Below, piece after piece: positions 8,712 through 17,838 of a DNA stretch of 64,000 bases; within the stretch, counting starts at the first letter, position 1, and each line of letters begins with the position of its first letter. The notes beneath the pieces are model-generated. The model made no database searches and was not told the origin of the DNA. It worked only from the letters and a program-made list of their open reading frames with translations. The stretch comes from Halalkalibacillus sediminis (GTDB lineage: Bacteria; Bacillota; Bacilli; Bacillales; Alkalibacillaceae): assembly GCF_002844535.1 (NCBI RefSeq), contig NZ_PJNH01000001.1:248001-312000 (forward strand). The letters run 5' to 3'. The position numbers were made by a program, and so were the translations under genes.

Positions 8712-8849
8712 TTATTTAAATAACTTTCTTAACATTTTTCCAGAAGCTTTCCCTGCTGCGCGTCTTCCAATCCGTTTTCCTACACGACCTCTCTTTACAG
8801 CATCCACATCATTCCAAATGCGTAGAAACCTATAAAGCTTTGACTTCAT
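8712..8849 (-). CDS. Small very basic protein, 45 residues
   Basis: A short reading frame from ATG at 8849 to TAA at 8712, below the usual length cut-off. The product is strongly basic: MKSKLYRFLRIWNDVDAVKR, then a Gly/Arg/Lys-rich stretch, ending MLRKLFK. Its pattern (aromatic-basic start, a D/V-D-A-V-K segment, then G-K-R-x-G-R-R) recalls short conserved Firmicute proteins of unknown function. A hairpin terminator follows the stop directly, which supports it as a real gene. The ribosome site is mediocre (AGGTG well upstream, GGGG adjacent). Confidence 0.6.
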   Translation of the reverse strand: MKSKLYRFLRIWNDVDAVKRGRVGKRIGRRAAGKASGKMLRKLFK

Positions 8850-8922
8850 CCCCAATATATTCACCTACTCCGTTCACTATTTCTACTTCAAGTATACAAT
8901 CAAAGAAAAATAATCATCAAAT

Positions 8923-8951
8923 ATATACAATTTCTCATTTTTTGGTATAAT
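8923..8951 (+). promoter_or_regulatory. Extended -10 promoter of GNAT gene
   Basis: TGGTATAAT, an extended -10 element with hexamer at 8946-8951, lies 32 bp before the GNAT start. The -35 region is weak. Confidence 0.5.
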
Positions 8952-8982
8952 CATTTTTAATTTCAAAGTAGGTGGTGAGAAA

Positions 8983-9489
8983 ATGGGCGATTTCAAAATA
9001 AGAAAAGCTAGCAAGTCGGATGCATATGGGATAGCTTATGTACATATTAAAAGTTGGCAATCAACTTACAAAGACTTGGTATCCCAAGAATTTTTGTTAT
9101 CTATGGACCAAGGAGAGAGAACAGAGCGCTGGAAAAATATTTTAGAAGCGGGCGAAAGCCATTTATATGTAGCTCTCAATGTGAATGATGAGATAGTCGG
9201 ATTTGTCAGTGGAGCAAAGGAGCGGGAAGGGAAATACGAGGCTGATGGAGAATTGTATGCGATATATATATTAGAAAATTATCAAGGGAAAGGCATTGGT
9301 AAAGCTCTGACGAAACGACTCATGAACCTTTTAAAAGAAGACGGGTTTCGATCGATGCTTGTATGGGTTCTGAAGGATAACTCTGCTACCTACTTTTATG
9401 AAAGAATGGGTGGAAAATGTGTAGATAAAGAAGTCATTACTATTGCTGCTGATGAATTCGAAGAAGTAGCTTATGAACTACTGCTGTAG
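8983..9489 (+). CDS. GNAT family N-acetyltransferase
   Basis: Acetyl-CoA-dependent acetyltransferase of 168 residues with unknown acceptor. The acetyl-CoA binding loop is visible as LENYQGKGIGKALTKRLM (about 92-109), preceded by strand ELYAIYI and followed by WVLKDNSATYFYERMGGK, the usual motif B region. AGGTGGTGAG lies before the ATG. It is monocistronic, with its own promoter, upstream of the thiT riboswitch. Confidence 0.85.
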   Translation: MGDFKIRKASKSDAYGIAYVHIKSWQSTYKDLVSQEFLLSMDQGERTERWKNILEAGESHLYVALNVNDEIVGFVSGAKEREGKYEADGELYAIYILENYQGKGIGKALTKRLMNLLKEDGFRSMLVWVLKDNSATYFYERMGGKCVDKEVITIAADEFEEVAYELLL

Positions 9490-9565
9490 AAGTAGTTGAA
9501 ACATCCAAGAATCTTAGTTAAAATAAAATTAGCAAAAAAAGCAAATGGATGTAATTAAATAAAAA

Positions 9566-9657
9566 GTCCACAAGGGGAGCCTTTTATCGGCTGAGATTGA
9601 ACGAATGGTTCTGAACCCTTTGAACCTGTTAGTTAGTACTAGCGTAGGGATGTGGCT
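9566..9657 (+). promoter_or_regulatory. TPP riboswitch (THI element)
   Basis: The conserved core is present in order: CCACA of P1, GGGGAGCC, GGCTGAGA, ACCCTTTGAACCTG and TAGCGTAGGGA, closing with TGTGG. It lies upstream of thiT with a terminator hairpin between them. This is expected to turn transcription off when thiamine pyrophosphate is plentiful. Confidence 0.95.
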
Positions 9658-9668
9658 TTATCGATGGT

Positions 9669-9717
9669 GCAATGCTGGGTGATCCATGATGAAGCCTCCC
9701 GGGCATTGCTTTTTTTG
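9669..9717 (+). terminator. Riboswitch-controlled intrinsic terminator
   Basis: GCAATGC pairs with GCATTGC, extended by GGG with CCC, with eight T following. This is the expression platform of the TPP riboswitch. Confidence 0.85.
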
Positions 9718-9750
9718 TGCATTTTTTTATTACAAAAGGGAGGATTTTTC

Positions 9751-10320
9751 ATGTACAAGAGAACATTGATGTTGGTTGAAATTGCCATCTTTGCATCGTT
9801 AGCATTTTTATTAGACACTATTCCTGGCTTACAATTCAAGCTATGGGCTCAAGGTGGGTCAATTTCACTTGCTATGATTCCAGTATTGATCGTAGCGATT
9901 CGTTGGGGAGTAAAAGCAGGATTAGTATCCGGACTTATACTGGGAACATTAGACCTTATTTTCGGAGGATATGTTGTGCATTGGTTCCAAGCATTCCTTG
10001 ATTATTTTGCTGCTTTTGCAATTTTAGGTCTAGCAGGAATTTTTCATAAACAGTTATGGAGTGCGATAAATAGTGATCACTTTAAGCGCGCAACCACTCT
10101 AATGGTTGGTGGTGTGTTTATAGCGATACTTGGTAGATTCATAGCACATTATATAGCTGGACTTATTTTCTGGGGGCATCTAGCACCAGAAGGCCAACCT
10201 GTTTGGTTATATTCATTAATTTATAATGGAAGTTATCTACTACCAGGATTTATCTTATCGGCCGTACTATTAGCACTAATCATTAATACAAGACCGAAAA
10301 TCATCTTTAGAGAAGCATAA
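9751..10320 (+). CDS. thiT: Thiamine ECF transporter substrate-binding subunit ThiT
   Basis: S-component of an energy-coupling-factor transporter for thiamine, 189 residues with about six membrane helices. ATG 9751 follows AAGGGAGG by 7 nt; longer frames run into the riboswitch and are not real. Features typical of ThiT include MLVEIAIFASLAFLLD near the N-terminus, an LWAQGGSISLAMIP segment and W/Y-rich loops near YVVHWFQ. The shared ATPases and EcfT are not in this window. Control by TPP is shown by the leader. Confidence 0.93.
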   Translation: MYKRTLMLVEIAIFASLAFLLDTIPGLQFKLWAQGGSISLAMIPVLIVAIRWGVKAGLVSGLILGTLDLIFGGYVVHWFQAFLDYFAAFAILGLAGIFHKQLWSAINSDHFKRATTLMVGGVFIAILGRFIAHYIAGLIFWGHLAPEGQPVWLYSLIYNGSYLLPGFILSAVLLALIINTRPKIIFREA

Positions 10321-10327
10321 AAGCGAT

Positions 10328-10356
10328 CCCTCTTTCCCAGCAGAAGAGGGTTTTTT
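10328..10356 (+). terminator. Terminator after thiT
   Basis: CCCTCTT pairs with AAGAGGG across a nine-base loop, then six T. Confidence 0.85.
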
Positions 10357-10368
10357 CATACATAATAC

Positions 10369-10397
10369 TTTAGGTGAGAAAAAGTGAGTGCTATAAT
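10369..10397 (+). promoter_or_regulatory. Extended -10 promoter of DUF1028 gene
   Basis: TGCTATAAT (hexamer 10392-10397) lies 33 bp upstream of the chosen start. The -35 region is weak, which is usual with an extended -10. Confidence 0.55.
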
Positions 10398-10430
10398 ATT
10401 CCCAAAGTATTTAGGATTAGGGGGAGTTGG

Positions 10431-11297
10431 ATGAAACAAAAAGATATAATTGCAACATTTTCAATAGTAGGGTTTGACCCAGAAACTGAAGAACTCGGTA
10501 TAGCCGTACAATCAAAGTTTATCGGAGTAGGTTCAGTCGTACCCTGGGCTAAGGCTGGTGTTGGGGCAATAGCAACGCAATCATTGGCAAACACCTCTTA
10601 CGGACCAAAAGGTTTAAATTTATTAGAGTCGGGAATGAGCCCTGAAGAAGTTTTAAAACAATTGACAGATCATGATGAAGACAGAGGTTGGCGACAAATC
10701 GGAATTGTAGATGGAAAAGGAAACAGTGCAACCTATACAGGGGATTTGTGTTATGAATGGGCTGGAGGCAAAAACGGTCCAAACTTTGCTGCTCAGGGAA
10801 ATATTCTTGTTAATCGAGAAACAGTTGATGCAATGGAGAACACCTTTGAAAAATCAACTGGCCCATTATCAGAACGCTTATTACAAGCTTTGGATGCAGC
10901 TCAGAATGCTGGTGGCGATAAAAGAGGTAGACAATCGGCAGCGTTGTATGTCGTTAAGGAAAAAGGTGGCTACGGCGGATATAACGATCGTTACATCGAC
11001 TTAAGGGTTGATGACCATTCAGATCCCATTCAAGAACTCATCCGTTTGTATCATCTGAGAGACTTATACTTCGGTGAAGTAGATGAGAATGACCAAATTT
11101 ATATTTCAGATGATGTAAGAGAAATCATCATCCATCACTTAACCCGACTTGGCTACTCAGAAGGTGACCAGATCCTCTCAACAAATGAGTTTGAACAGTC
11201 TTTTGAATCTTTCGTCCATACTGAAAATTTCGAAGAACGCCATATAAGAAAAGATTATATTGATCAAAAGGTTCTTGATTTTTTAAAAAATAAATAA
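10431..11297 (+). CDS. DUF1028 family protein (Ntn-hydrolase-like)
   Basis: Protein of 288 residues in a widespread family without an agreed function, thought to share the Ntn-hydrolase fold. ATG 10431 follows AGGGGGA; the longer frame would include the promoter and is rejected. Family hallmarks are ATFSIVGFDPETEELGIAVQS at the N-terminus (first 20 or so residues), AQGNILVN in the middle and a GGDKRGRQSAALYV segment. About 80 C-terminal residues form an extra region with no recognised domain. It lies upstream of the glutathione peroxidase with a 38-bp gap and no obvious terminator, so the two may share a transcript. Confidence 0.8.
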   Translation: MKQKDIIATFSIVGFDPETEELGIAVQSKFIGVGSVVPWAKAGVGAIATQSLANTSYGPKGLNLLESGMSPEEVLKQLTDHDEDRGWRQIGIVDGKGNSATYTGDLCYEWAGGKNGPNFAAQGNILVNRETVDAMENTFEKSTGPLSERLLQALDAAQNAGGDKRGRQSAALYVVKEKGGYGGYNDRYIDLRVDDHSDPIQELIRLYHLRDLYFGEVDENDQIYISDDVREIIIHHLTRLGYSEGDQILSTNEFEQSFESFVHTENFEERHIRKDYIDQKVLDFLKNK

Positions 11298-11335
11298 TCA
11301 GATTAATTTTTATAAGACATCTAGGGGGTTATCAG

Positions 11336-11836
11336 ATGCAAAAAATTCATGATTTCGAGGTTAAAAAGAGTAATGGAGAGTATGAATCTCTTCAAGTTTA
11401 TGATGGAAAAGTTTTGCTTATCGTTAATACAGCAAGTAAATGTGGCTTTACTCCACAGTTTGAGGGATTACAAAAATTATATGATGAATATAGAGATCAA
11501 GGTTTTTATGTACTAGGCTTCCCATGTGATCAATTCATGAAACAGGAGTATGATGATCAGGAAGAAATTATGGAGTATTGCCAAACGAATTATGGTGTAG
11601 ATTTTCCGATGTATCATAAAGTGGACGTTAAAGGTGATAATCAAGAACCTTTATTTAAGCATTTGACACAGGTTAAAAAAGGATTTCTAGGTGGAGAGAT
11701 AAAGTGGAACTTTACAAAGTTCTTGATTGATAGGGGTGGAAATGTTCTTAGACGATATGCACCTCAATCCACCCCAGAGAAAATCGAAGCAGATATCCAA
11801 AATACAATTAATCAAAAAGCGAACCCTTATAATTAA
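11336..11836 (+). CDS. Glutathione peroxidase family thiol peroxidase
   Basis: Thioredoxin-fold peroxidase of 166 residues that reduces hydroperoxides. The peroxidatic position is Cys36 (NTASKCGFTPQF), not selenocysteine. The WNFTKFLID tetrad motif is present; the usual PCNQF reads PCDQF, a conservative change at the tetrad loop. Bacilli generally use thioredoxin or bacillithiol as reductant for these enzymes. An AGGGGG ribosome site precedes the ATG. The stop codon is embedded in a strong hairpin. Confidence 0.9.
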   Translation: MQKIHDFEVKKSNGEYESLQVYDGKVLLIVNTASKCGFTPQFEGLQKLYDEYRDQGFYVLGFPCDQFMKQEYDDQEEIMEYCQTNYGVDFPMYHKVDVKGDNQEPLFKHLTQVKKGFLGGEIKWNFTKFLIDRGGNVLRRYAPQSTPEKIEADIQNTINQKANPYN

Positions 11837-11848
11837 GGGTTCGCTTTT
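11815..11848. terminator. Bidirectional terminator
   Basis: AAGCGAACCCTT pairs with AAGGGTTCGCTT, flanked by A and T tracts, between convergent genes. The peroxidase stop codon lies inside it. Confidence 0.85.
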
Positions 11849-11851
11849 TGA

Positions 11852-12256
11852 TTATCTAATATAATGACTCATAAACAAGGATAAATTATCCTCGAAAGAA
11901 TTGGTTATCGTGTAAGCACGATCATTTATTCTGGTGATTTGATTCTGACCAACATCGATTTCTGCAACAGTCTGGTTTTGTTTATCTTTAATTTCAAAAG
12001 AGTAAAGATTTTCTTCAATTTCCTGTTCAGTCTGATTCAATTCTGAATCGAAGATCATTCGAGCGAACTCACGAATCGCCTTTTGATTGGATGTCACATA
12101 GGTTTCGTTTCTTTCATAGTCTTTTAGATGCAATTGCTCCAACTCACTATAGGTTAGAGCTCTATCTGCTTCTAAGTTAGGATAAAAAGTTATAATCAAA
12201 GCGAAAGATATAAATGCTCCGCAGAATACCAGGGTGATAAAAGTAATATTTCTCAT
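11852..12256 (-). CDS. Membrane-anchored hypothetical protein
   Basis: Not recognised. The product has an N-terminal hydrophobic helix (MRNITFITLVFCGAFISFAL onward) and a soluble domain of about 105 residues rich in Glu, Asn and Gln, ending in an IDVGQNQITRINDRAYTI hairpin reminiscent of one PepSY half-repeat. The internal ATG at about 12256 is preferred because GAGGG sits about 8 nt upstream; the frame could begin at 12271. The orientation of the anchor suggests an extracytoplasmic domain. Confidence 0.6.
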   Translation of the reverse strand: MRNITFITLVFCGAFISFALIITFYPNLEADRALTYSELEQLHLKDYERNETYVTSNQKAIREFARMIFDSELNQTEQEIEENLYSFEIKDKQNQTVAEIDVGQNQITRINDRAYTITNSFEDNLSLFMSHYIR

Positions 12257-12432
12257 TATGGCAACCCTCATTCATCTTATTACTGAATATTTTATACTAA
12301 TAAATAAAAAGGGTCAAAAGTTTTGGTAATAAAAATAAGAATTTAGACCTAATCTTTTTCTAAATATTATAGCGCGTTGGCCGATATATTAATAGAATAT
12401 ATTTAATAGACTGAAAATGAGGGGATGTAGAG

Positions 12433-14427
12433 GTGAAAATAGTAAGAAAGCTTTTTAAGGGCAGCCTTCAAAGACAGATCCTGATACCGTTTATCTTGTT
12501 AATTTTATTAACTGGAGCAGCGATAGCAGGTACGAGTTATTACATAAGTATGGAAAATTCAATTGATAATAGTGAGGAGAACGTTTCAAGTCAAGTCACT
12601 GCACTCGAGGGTTCTTTCCAATCATTATTTAATAATGTCGAACATAACGTCGAACGATTTTCCCAGGATAACATTTTACGCTCAAGCGACATGATGAGGA
12701 ATGATATTTTTAATCGTTTTCGGGAGCTACAGCTAAGTAGCCCTTATTTCATGAATGTATATTTCGGAAATGATATCAGTGGAGACATGATCCTTTATCC
12801 GCAAACGAGTTTACCAGATGATTATGATCCAAGAGAAAGAGTTTGGTATGAAAAAGCTGTAGAAAATGAAGGAGAAGTTATTTGGACTGAGCCTTATGAG
12901 GATGCTGCATCGGGAGAGATGATTGTTACAGCTGCTCAAGTCAGTATGGGTGGAAGTCAGCCGAATGGTGTATTTGCAATAGACCTTTCCATTACTGATT
13001 TATTGAATTTGTCTAGTGAAATCAATATTGGAGAAACTGGTTATATTTCGATAATTAGTACAGAAGGAAACTATGTGCAACATCCGAATGAAGAGATGGT
13101 TTTCACATCCGCTCAGGATAGAACTTACTATTCGAATTTAATGAGTCAAAATTCCGGAACAAAACAATATAACGTAGAAGGTGAGAACAGATTAATTTCG
13201 TTCGTTACGAATGAAGAATCTGGATGGAAAATACTCGGGACAGTTCAGATGGATGAATTGCGCAGTCAAGGAAATGCAATTATTTTACCTGTATTGATTG
13301 TTCTCGGAATTGTGATAACCTTAGCTGTTATTATTGCTTTCTTTTTTACAAGGGGCATTACGAAACCGATCAAATCCTTACAAGATAGCATGCAAAAGGC
13401 TGGAGACGGGGATTTAACAGTGGATCCTGGGATAGATCGTGATGATGAAATCGGTTCATTATCTAATAATTTTACAAGTATGCTTTTGAATGTCAGAGAA
13501 CTATTGAATAATGTACAAAATACTACACACCATGTCAGTGATTCAGCGCAAAATGTGGTGGCCAATGCTGAAGAGAACAGTGCGGCATCGCAAGAGGTAT
13601 CTAATACGGTTCAACAGATTGCTTCAGGTGCAACTAAACAGGCAGAACTTGTCGATAATAACAATCGTTCCGTAAATCTTCTCTCAGAGCAAATCAACAG
13701 TGTGGTTGCTCAAAGTGAAAGAATTCAAAGCAGTTCAGATCAGTTATTGGCACAGTCAGAAAGTTCGATTCAAGCTGTTGAAAAATTACGTGAACACGCA
13801 TCTTCGACAAATGAAATGGCAACAGATATGAAAGGTGCAATTGAAAAATTACAGGAAAGATCAGAGAGTATCAATGCTGTAGTATCCACTATCTCTGATA
13901 TCGCCGGCCAAACGAATCTATTAGCTTTGAACGCAGCGATTGAAGCGGCAAGAGCAGGCGAATCTGGTAAAGGTTTCGCTGTCGTGGCTGAAGAAGTGAG
14001 GAAACTTGCAGAACAGACTGAGAATTCCCTTGAGAGCGTATCTGGTATGGTTGATAGTATGCAAGAGCAAACGAATACAATAGTTCATTTGATTGGTGAA
14101 ACCGGCAGTGTGATCGAGGAACAATCTACCGTTGTAGATCACACACAAGACGCTTTCCAACAAACCTTCAACACGGTTAAGGAAAATAGTGATGTAGTTA
14201 GAGATATTATAGGAACACTACAAACAATGGTCTCTCAAAAAGATGATTTAGTAGAAAGAATGGGGGAAATAAGTACTGTAACTGAAGAAACTGCAGCAGG
14301 AACAGAAGAGGTATCTGCGTCCATTGAAGAAATGAGCGCCTCTATGGAGCAACTGAATCAGCTTGCAGAGGATTTAGAAAATGTTTCATCCAATTTACAA
14401 AAAGAAATGAATAAGTTTGATATATAA
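12433..14427 (+). CDS. Methyl-accepting chemotaxis protein with dCache sensor
   Basis: Transmembrane chemoreceptor of 664 residues, GTG start with GAGGGGA upstream. Order: helix at about 16-36, periplasmic-side dCache domain (about 40-275) with the family's [20 protein letters not shown] segment, second helix at about 280-305, HAMP (about 306-360), then the cytoplasmic coiled-coil signalling domain with the conserved tip around [20 protein letters not shown] and [14 protein letters not shown]. The ligand is unknown; dCache receptors often sense amino acids or organic acids. Terminators separate it from its neighbours. Confidence 0.92.
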   Translation: MKIVRKLFKGSLQRQILIPFILLILLTGAAIAGTSYYISMENSIDNSEENVSSQVTALEGSFQSLFNNVEHNVERFSQDNILRSSDMMRNDIFNRFRELQLSSPYFMNVYFGNDISGDMILYPQTSLPDDYDPRERVWYEKAVENEGEVIWTEPYEDAASGEMIVTAAQVSMGGSQPNGVFAIDLSITDLLNLSSEINIGETGYISIISTEGNYVQHPNEEMVFTSAQDRTYYSNLMSQNSGTKQYNVEGENRLISFVTNEESGWKILGTVQMDELRSQGNAIILPVLIVLGIVITLAVIIAFFFTRGITKPIKSLQDSMQKAGDGDLTVDPGIDRDDEIGSLSNNFTSMLLNVRELLNNVQNTTHHVSDSAQNVVANAEENSAASQEVSNTVQQIASGATKQAELVDNNNRSVNLLSEQINSVVAQSERIQSSSDQLLAQSESSIQAVEKLREHASSTNEMATDMKGAIEKLQERSESINAVVSTISDIAGQTNLLALNAAIEAARAGESGKGFAVVAEEVRKLAEQTENSLESVSGMVDSMQEQTNTIVHLIGETGSVIEEQSTVVDHTQDAFQQTFNTVKENSDVVRDIIGTLQTMVSQKDDLVERMGEISTVTEETAAGTEEVSASIEEMSASMEQLNQLAEDLENVSSNLQKEMNKFDI

Positions 14428-14429
14428 AA

Positions 14430-14457
14430 AAAGCCTCGGGTGTAATCACCCGAGGCT
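14430..14457. terminator. Bidirectional terminator between chemoreceptor and 14494 gene
   Basis: AGCCTCGGGTG pairs with CACCCGAGGCT. The better U tract serves the minus-strand gene. Confidence 0.8.
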
Positions 14458-14493
14458 ACTATTTTGAGATTATCAAAATTTCGAGAAAAAAAT

Positions 14494-15141
14494 TTAAAAA
14501 TCTTTCTTTAGACTTTCATCTTTGAAAATTAAGGCTGAATCAGAATAATTGATGGAAATATGCCCTCCGGGTACTTCTAATTCATTTTCCATTGAGGTAA
14601 TCAACTCATCCAACAATTGTTCATCTTCGTCAATTTCCCCTCGGTTCAATGTGACTCTTATGATTGGTTTTGCATCTTGTCCTTTTACCGTAGGAACATC
14701 CGTATGATCAATTTGGAGTTGGTAGCCGATATCTTTCGGGTAAGTTAACCATAGTTCTTTAAGAGTGTCTTCCCCGTATAGCTCTTCTATCTTTGGTTCC
14801 AAGAAATCTTCTAATTCATTACCCCACTTTTCAGCAACGTAGCTATCTTGATAATTTTTTGTTTTATTGTGTCGGTAAATTAGAAATCTGAATCCATCCT
14901 CTTCTTCAGCAATTGCAGCATATCTGAAGACTCCGAAGACACCAGTATTATCATTGAGAGTATCTACTATCTCAATGTTTTCATTATATTTATCATCTAA
15001 ATACTCGTCAGCGTTTTCTTTTAACTCATCTACTTGATCTGGATCTTCACGTAATCCCAGATAAGACAAATAAAAAATACCGATTAATAAGACAGCCATA
15101 ATAACAACACCAGCAATCAAGGCTTTTTTCTTCTCACTCAT
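14494..15141 (-). CDS. Membrane-anchored acidic hypothetical protein
   Basis: Not recognised. 215 residues: a short basic start (MSEKKKALIAG), one transmembrane helix (about 8-28), then a highly acidic soluble domain predicted to lie outside the cell, with several beta-strand-like stretches (IRVTLNRGE, HISINYSDSALIF). AGAGGTTC lies upstream of the ATG. No lipobox, catalytic motif or cysteine was seen. It stands alone between a chemoreceptor and the divergent acylase. Confidence 0.6.
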   Translation of the reverse strand: MSEKKKALIAGVVIMAVLLIGIFYLSYLGLREDPDQVDELKENADEYLDDKYNENIEIVDTLNDNTGVFGVFRYAAIAEEEDGFRFLIYRHNKTKNYQDSYVAEKWGNELEDFLEPKIEELYGEDTLKELWLTYPKDIGYQLQIDHTDVPTVKGQDAKPIIRVTLNRGEIDEDEQLLDELITSMENELEVPGGHISINYSDSALIFKDESLKKDF

Positions 15142-15240
15142 TGTAGAACCTCTATTTCAATTGGATTTTAATTATATATCTAGCAATGCAAGTATAGTCC
15201 TTTTGATAAGACTAGTAAATAAAAAGTGCAAAAGTACAAA

Positions 15241-15257
15241 AAAATGTTAAACATTTT
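15241..15257. promoter_or_regulatory. Perfect palindrome upstream of acylase gene
   Basis: AAAATGTT-A-AACATTTT lies immediately upstream of a TATACT (about 15264-15269) that could be the acylase -10. It is a possible repressor operator, unassigned. Confidence 0.4.
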
Positions 15258-15295
15258 GAAAAATTATACTATTATTAGTAAAAGGGGGAAATTCG

Positions 15296-17686
15296 ATGCA
15301 AAAGGTAGATAAACAAAAACAAAAGAAAATCAATGGTTGGCTAAAGTGGCTTTTAATCATACTAGCAATTCTATTAATTGTTATTGCTGGAGCGTTGATA
15401 TATGCGAATAGTTACATAGACCGTTCAAAGGCCATGATCGAAGGGGAAATTACGATAGATGGTATAGAAAATACAATAGAGGTTATTCGGGACGATAGTG
15501 GTGTACCACATATCAGTGCTGAGAGTGATGAAGACTTATTCTTTGCACAAGGATTTGTAACTGCACAAGATCGTTTGTTTCAAATGGAAATGGCACGTAG
15601 ACAGGCATCTGGACGTTTAAGTGAGGTTGCGGGGGAAGCAGCTTTGAACTCCGATAAATATTTTAGGACATTGGGCCTTAGACGAGCTGCTGAAAAGTCT
15701 GCTGAGTTATATGACGAAGAATCGATGGCTGCTCTTGAAGCATATGCTGCAGGGGTAAATGCTTTTATAAAGGAAGCCGAAAAGGAAGATGCTTACCCAG
15801 GAGAATTCTTTTTGATGGGGCTTGATGAAATGGAAGAGTGGACTCCGGTAGACTCCTTGACTATCGGAAAATATATGGCTTTTGATTTAGGAGGCCATTG
15901 GGAGAGACAGGCATTTAATTATTATTTGGTCAATCAATTTGAAGAAGAGGAAGCTTTTGAGTTATTTCCAACTTACCCTTCTGAAGCTTTGACGAATATA
16001 TCGGATGAAGAATATGTGGATATAACTACTAGTATGACAAAAGCAGAACAACCTCATCACTTCAACGGTAGTAACAATTGGGTAGTTAGTGGAAATAAGA
16101 CGGATTCAGGGGCTCCGCTATTAGCGGATGATCCTCATTTAGGGTTAGCTACTCCATCCATTTGGTACCAGATGCATTTACAGTCACCTAGCTATGATGT
16201 TTCAGGTGTAATCTTCGCAGGCATCCCCGGGATAATACTTGGCCATAATGAAGATATAGCATGGGGTGTGACTAATGTAGGTCCAGATGTTCAGCAACTT
16301 TATGTAGAGAGAAGAAACGAAGAGAACTCTCACGAATTTATGTTTGATGATGAATGGGTGGAAGCGGATGTAATCGAAGAGACTATTGATATAGACGGGG
16401 AAGAATCTATTTCCTATGAGGTTTTAGAAACTGTTCATGGGCCTATTATCTCAGAGTTTGCAAATGGCATTGATTCACCTGAGGCTAATACAGCTTTATC
16501 ATTAAGATGGACAGCATTAGATGCTTCACCGGAACTATCTGCTGTACTGCAAATGAATCGCGCATCTGATTGGGAAGAATTCGAGACAGCATTGGAAGAT
16601 TTTCATACACCAGCTCAAAATTTTGTCTTCGCCTCTCAAGATGGGACGATCGCATATAAAGCAAATGGAAAGATTCCTATTTACGAAAATCCAGAAGATG
16701 CACTATTGCCGATGCCAGGATGGGATTCAGATTATATGTTAGAAGAATATATACCTTTTGATGAGCTACCTAAAGTTGTGAATCCTGAAAAAGGCTTTGT
16801 TGGTACTGCAAATAACAAAATTATTTCAGATGTTTACCCTTACCATATAAGTCACGTGTGGGCTCAACCATATCGCTATACAAGAATTCACGAAGTTCTG
16901 GAGGAGTCAGATAATCTGACGATTGAAGATATGAAAGACTTACAAATGGACAAAATGAACTTAAGGGCTCGGGAGTTTACTCCAATCTTTCTAGATATAT
17001 TGGATTCACAAGATTGGGATGATAAAGAAAAAGAAGCACTTGAACTTTTGAGTAATTGGGATTATGTGGATGAGGAGAATCAAGGCGCCCCACTTATTTT
17101 CAATCGTTTATTTGCTAAAATTGAAGATGAATTATATAAAGACGAAATTCCAGAAGATGTACTGGAAATGTTCAAGGGCAGCAGCCAAAATGCAGATGTA
17201 TTAGTAAATAAAGCATACGCCGGCGAAAGTTCTATTTGGATTGACAAACAGGGAGGGTTGGAAAGTCTCATTCAAGAGTCATTTACTGAAACAATAGAGG
17301 AACTGACTGCTTCTTACGGAGAAGAAGTATCAGGTTGGACTTGGGGAGATTTTCATCAAGTCTACTTTGAACACCCATTATCAGGCATTTCAATATTGGA
17401 TAGATTTTTCAACAAAAAAGACCCTGTACCTGTTGGTGGAAGTAGTGTGACAGTAATGGCAGCATCACATGGTGATGATGGGGTGGTGAATCATGGAGCC
17501 AGTTGGAGGTTTGTAGTAGACTTATCTGATTTAACTAATGCAGATCACATTGTCGGACCAGGACAAGCAGGCCATTATCGAAGTGATTGGTATGATGATC
17601 AGATTGAAGGCTGGGTTTCAGGAACATACCACGAGACAAAATTAGATGATTATGAAGGATATCGCTTAATATTAAAGCCTCAATAA
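15296..17686 (+). CDS. Penicillin acylase family protein (Ntn hydrolase)
   Basis: Membrane-anchored N-terminal-nucleophile hydrolase of 796 residues. Order: one transmembrane helix (about 18-38), a chain resembling the alpha subunit, then the autocatalytic cleavage point GSNNW with nucleophile Ser259, followed by a beta-like chain with LLADDPHLGLATPSIWYQMHL and the Asn-bearing GTANNKI. Family members hydrolyse amide bonds of beta-lactams or acyl-homoserine lactones; the substrate here is unknown. AAAGGGGGAAA precedes the ATG. It is monocistronic between terminators. Confidence 0.9.
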   Translation: MQKVDKQKQKKINGWLKWLLIILAILLIVIAGALIYANSYIDRSKAMIEGEITIDGIENTIEVIRDDSGVPHISAESDEDLFFAQGFVTAQDRLFQMEMARRQASGRLSEVAGEAALNSDKYFRTLGLRRAAEKSAELYDEESMAALEAYAAGVNAFIKEAEKEDAYPGEFFLMGLDEMEEWTPVDSLTIGKYMAFDLGGHWERQAFNYYLVNQFEEEEAFELFPTYPSEALTNISDEEYVDITTSMTKAEQPHHFNGSNNWVVSGNKTDSGAPLLADDPHLGLATPSIWYQMHLQSPSYDVSGVIFAGIPGIILGHNEDIAWGVTNVGPDVQQLYVERRNEENSHEFMFDDEWVEADVIEETIDIDGEESISYEVLETVHGPIISEFANGIDSPEANTALSLRWTALDASPELSAVLQMNRASDWEEFETALEDFHTPAQNFVFASQDGTIAYKANGKIPIYENPEDALLPMPGWDSDYMLEEYIPFDELPKVVNPEKGFVGTANNKIISDVYPYHISHVWAQPYRYTRIHEVLEESDNLTIEDMKDLQMDKMNLRAREFTPIFLDILDSQDWDDKEKEALELLSNWDYVDEENQGAPLIFNRLFAKIEDELYKDEIPEDVLEMFKGSSQNADVLVNKAYAGESSIWIDKQGGLESLIQESFTETIEELTASYGEEVSGWTWGDFHQVYFEHPLSGISILDRFFNKKDPVPVGGSSVTVMAASHGDDGVVNHGASWRFVVDLSDLTNADHIVGPGQAGHYRSDWYDDQIEGWVSGTYHETKLDDYEGYRLILKPQ

Positions 17687-17694
17687 GCAAATAC

Positions 17695-17730
17695 TAACTC
17701 AGGTAGGGTAGAACCTTCCTGAGTTTTATA
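17695..17730 (+). terminator. Terminator after acylase gene
   Basis: AACTCAGG pairs with CCTGAGTT with an interrupted upper stem, then TTTTATATTTTT. Confidence 0.75.
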
Positions 17731-17748
17731 TTTTTCAGAATATTGTGC

Positions 17749-17776
17749 TTGTTAAATTTTGTCGGATAGCTATAAT
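17749..17776 (+). promoter_or_regulatory. Sigma-A-type promoter of BCCT transporter
   Basis: TTGTTA, 16-bp spacer, TATAAT, about 63 bp before the start codon. Confidence 0.65.
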
Positions 17777-17838
17777 AAAATTGTTCCTTAAACGTCATTA
17801 TAGTTATATAAAACATAAACAAAAGGAGAGATTAATTA

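Noticed and set aside
9652-9750. In-frame N-terminal extension of ThiT
   Set aside because: It would translate the riboswitch terminator; ATG 9751 has the proper ribosome site and the family start.
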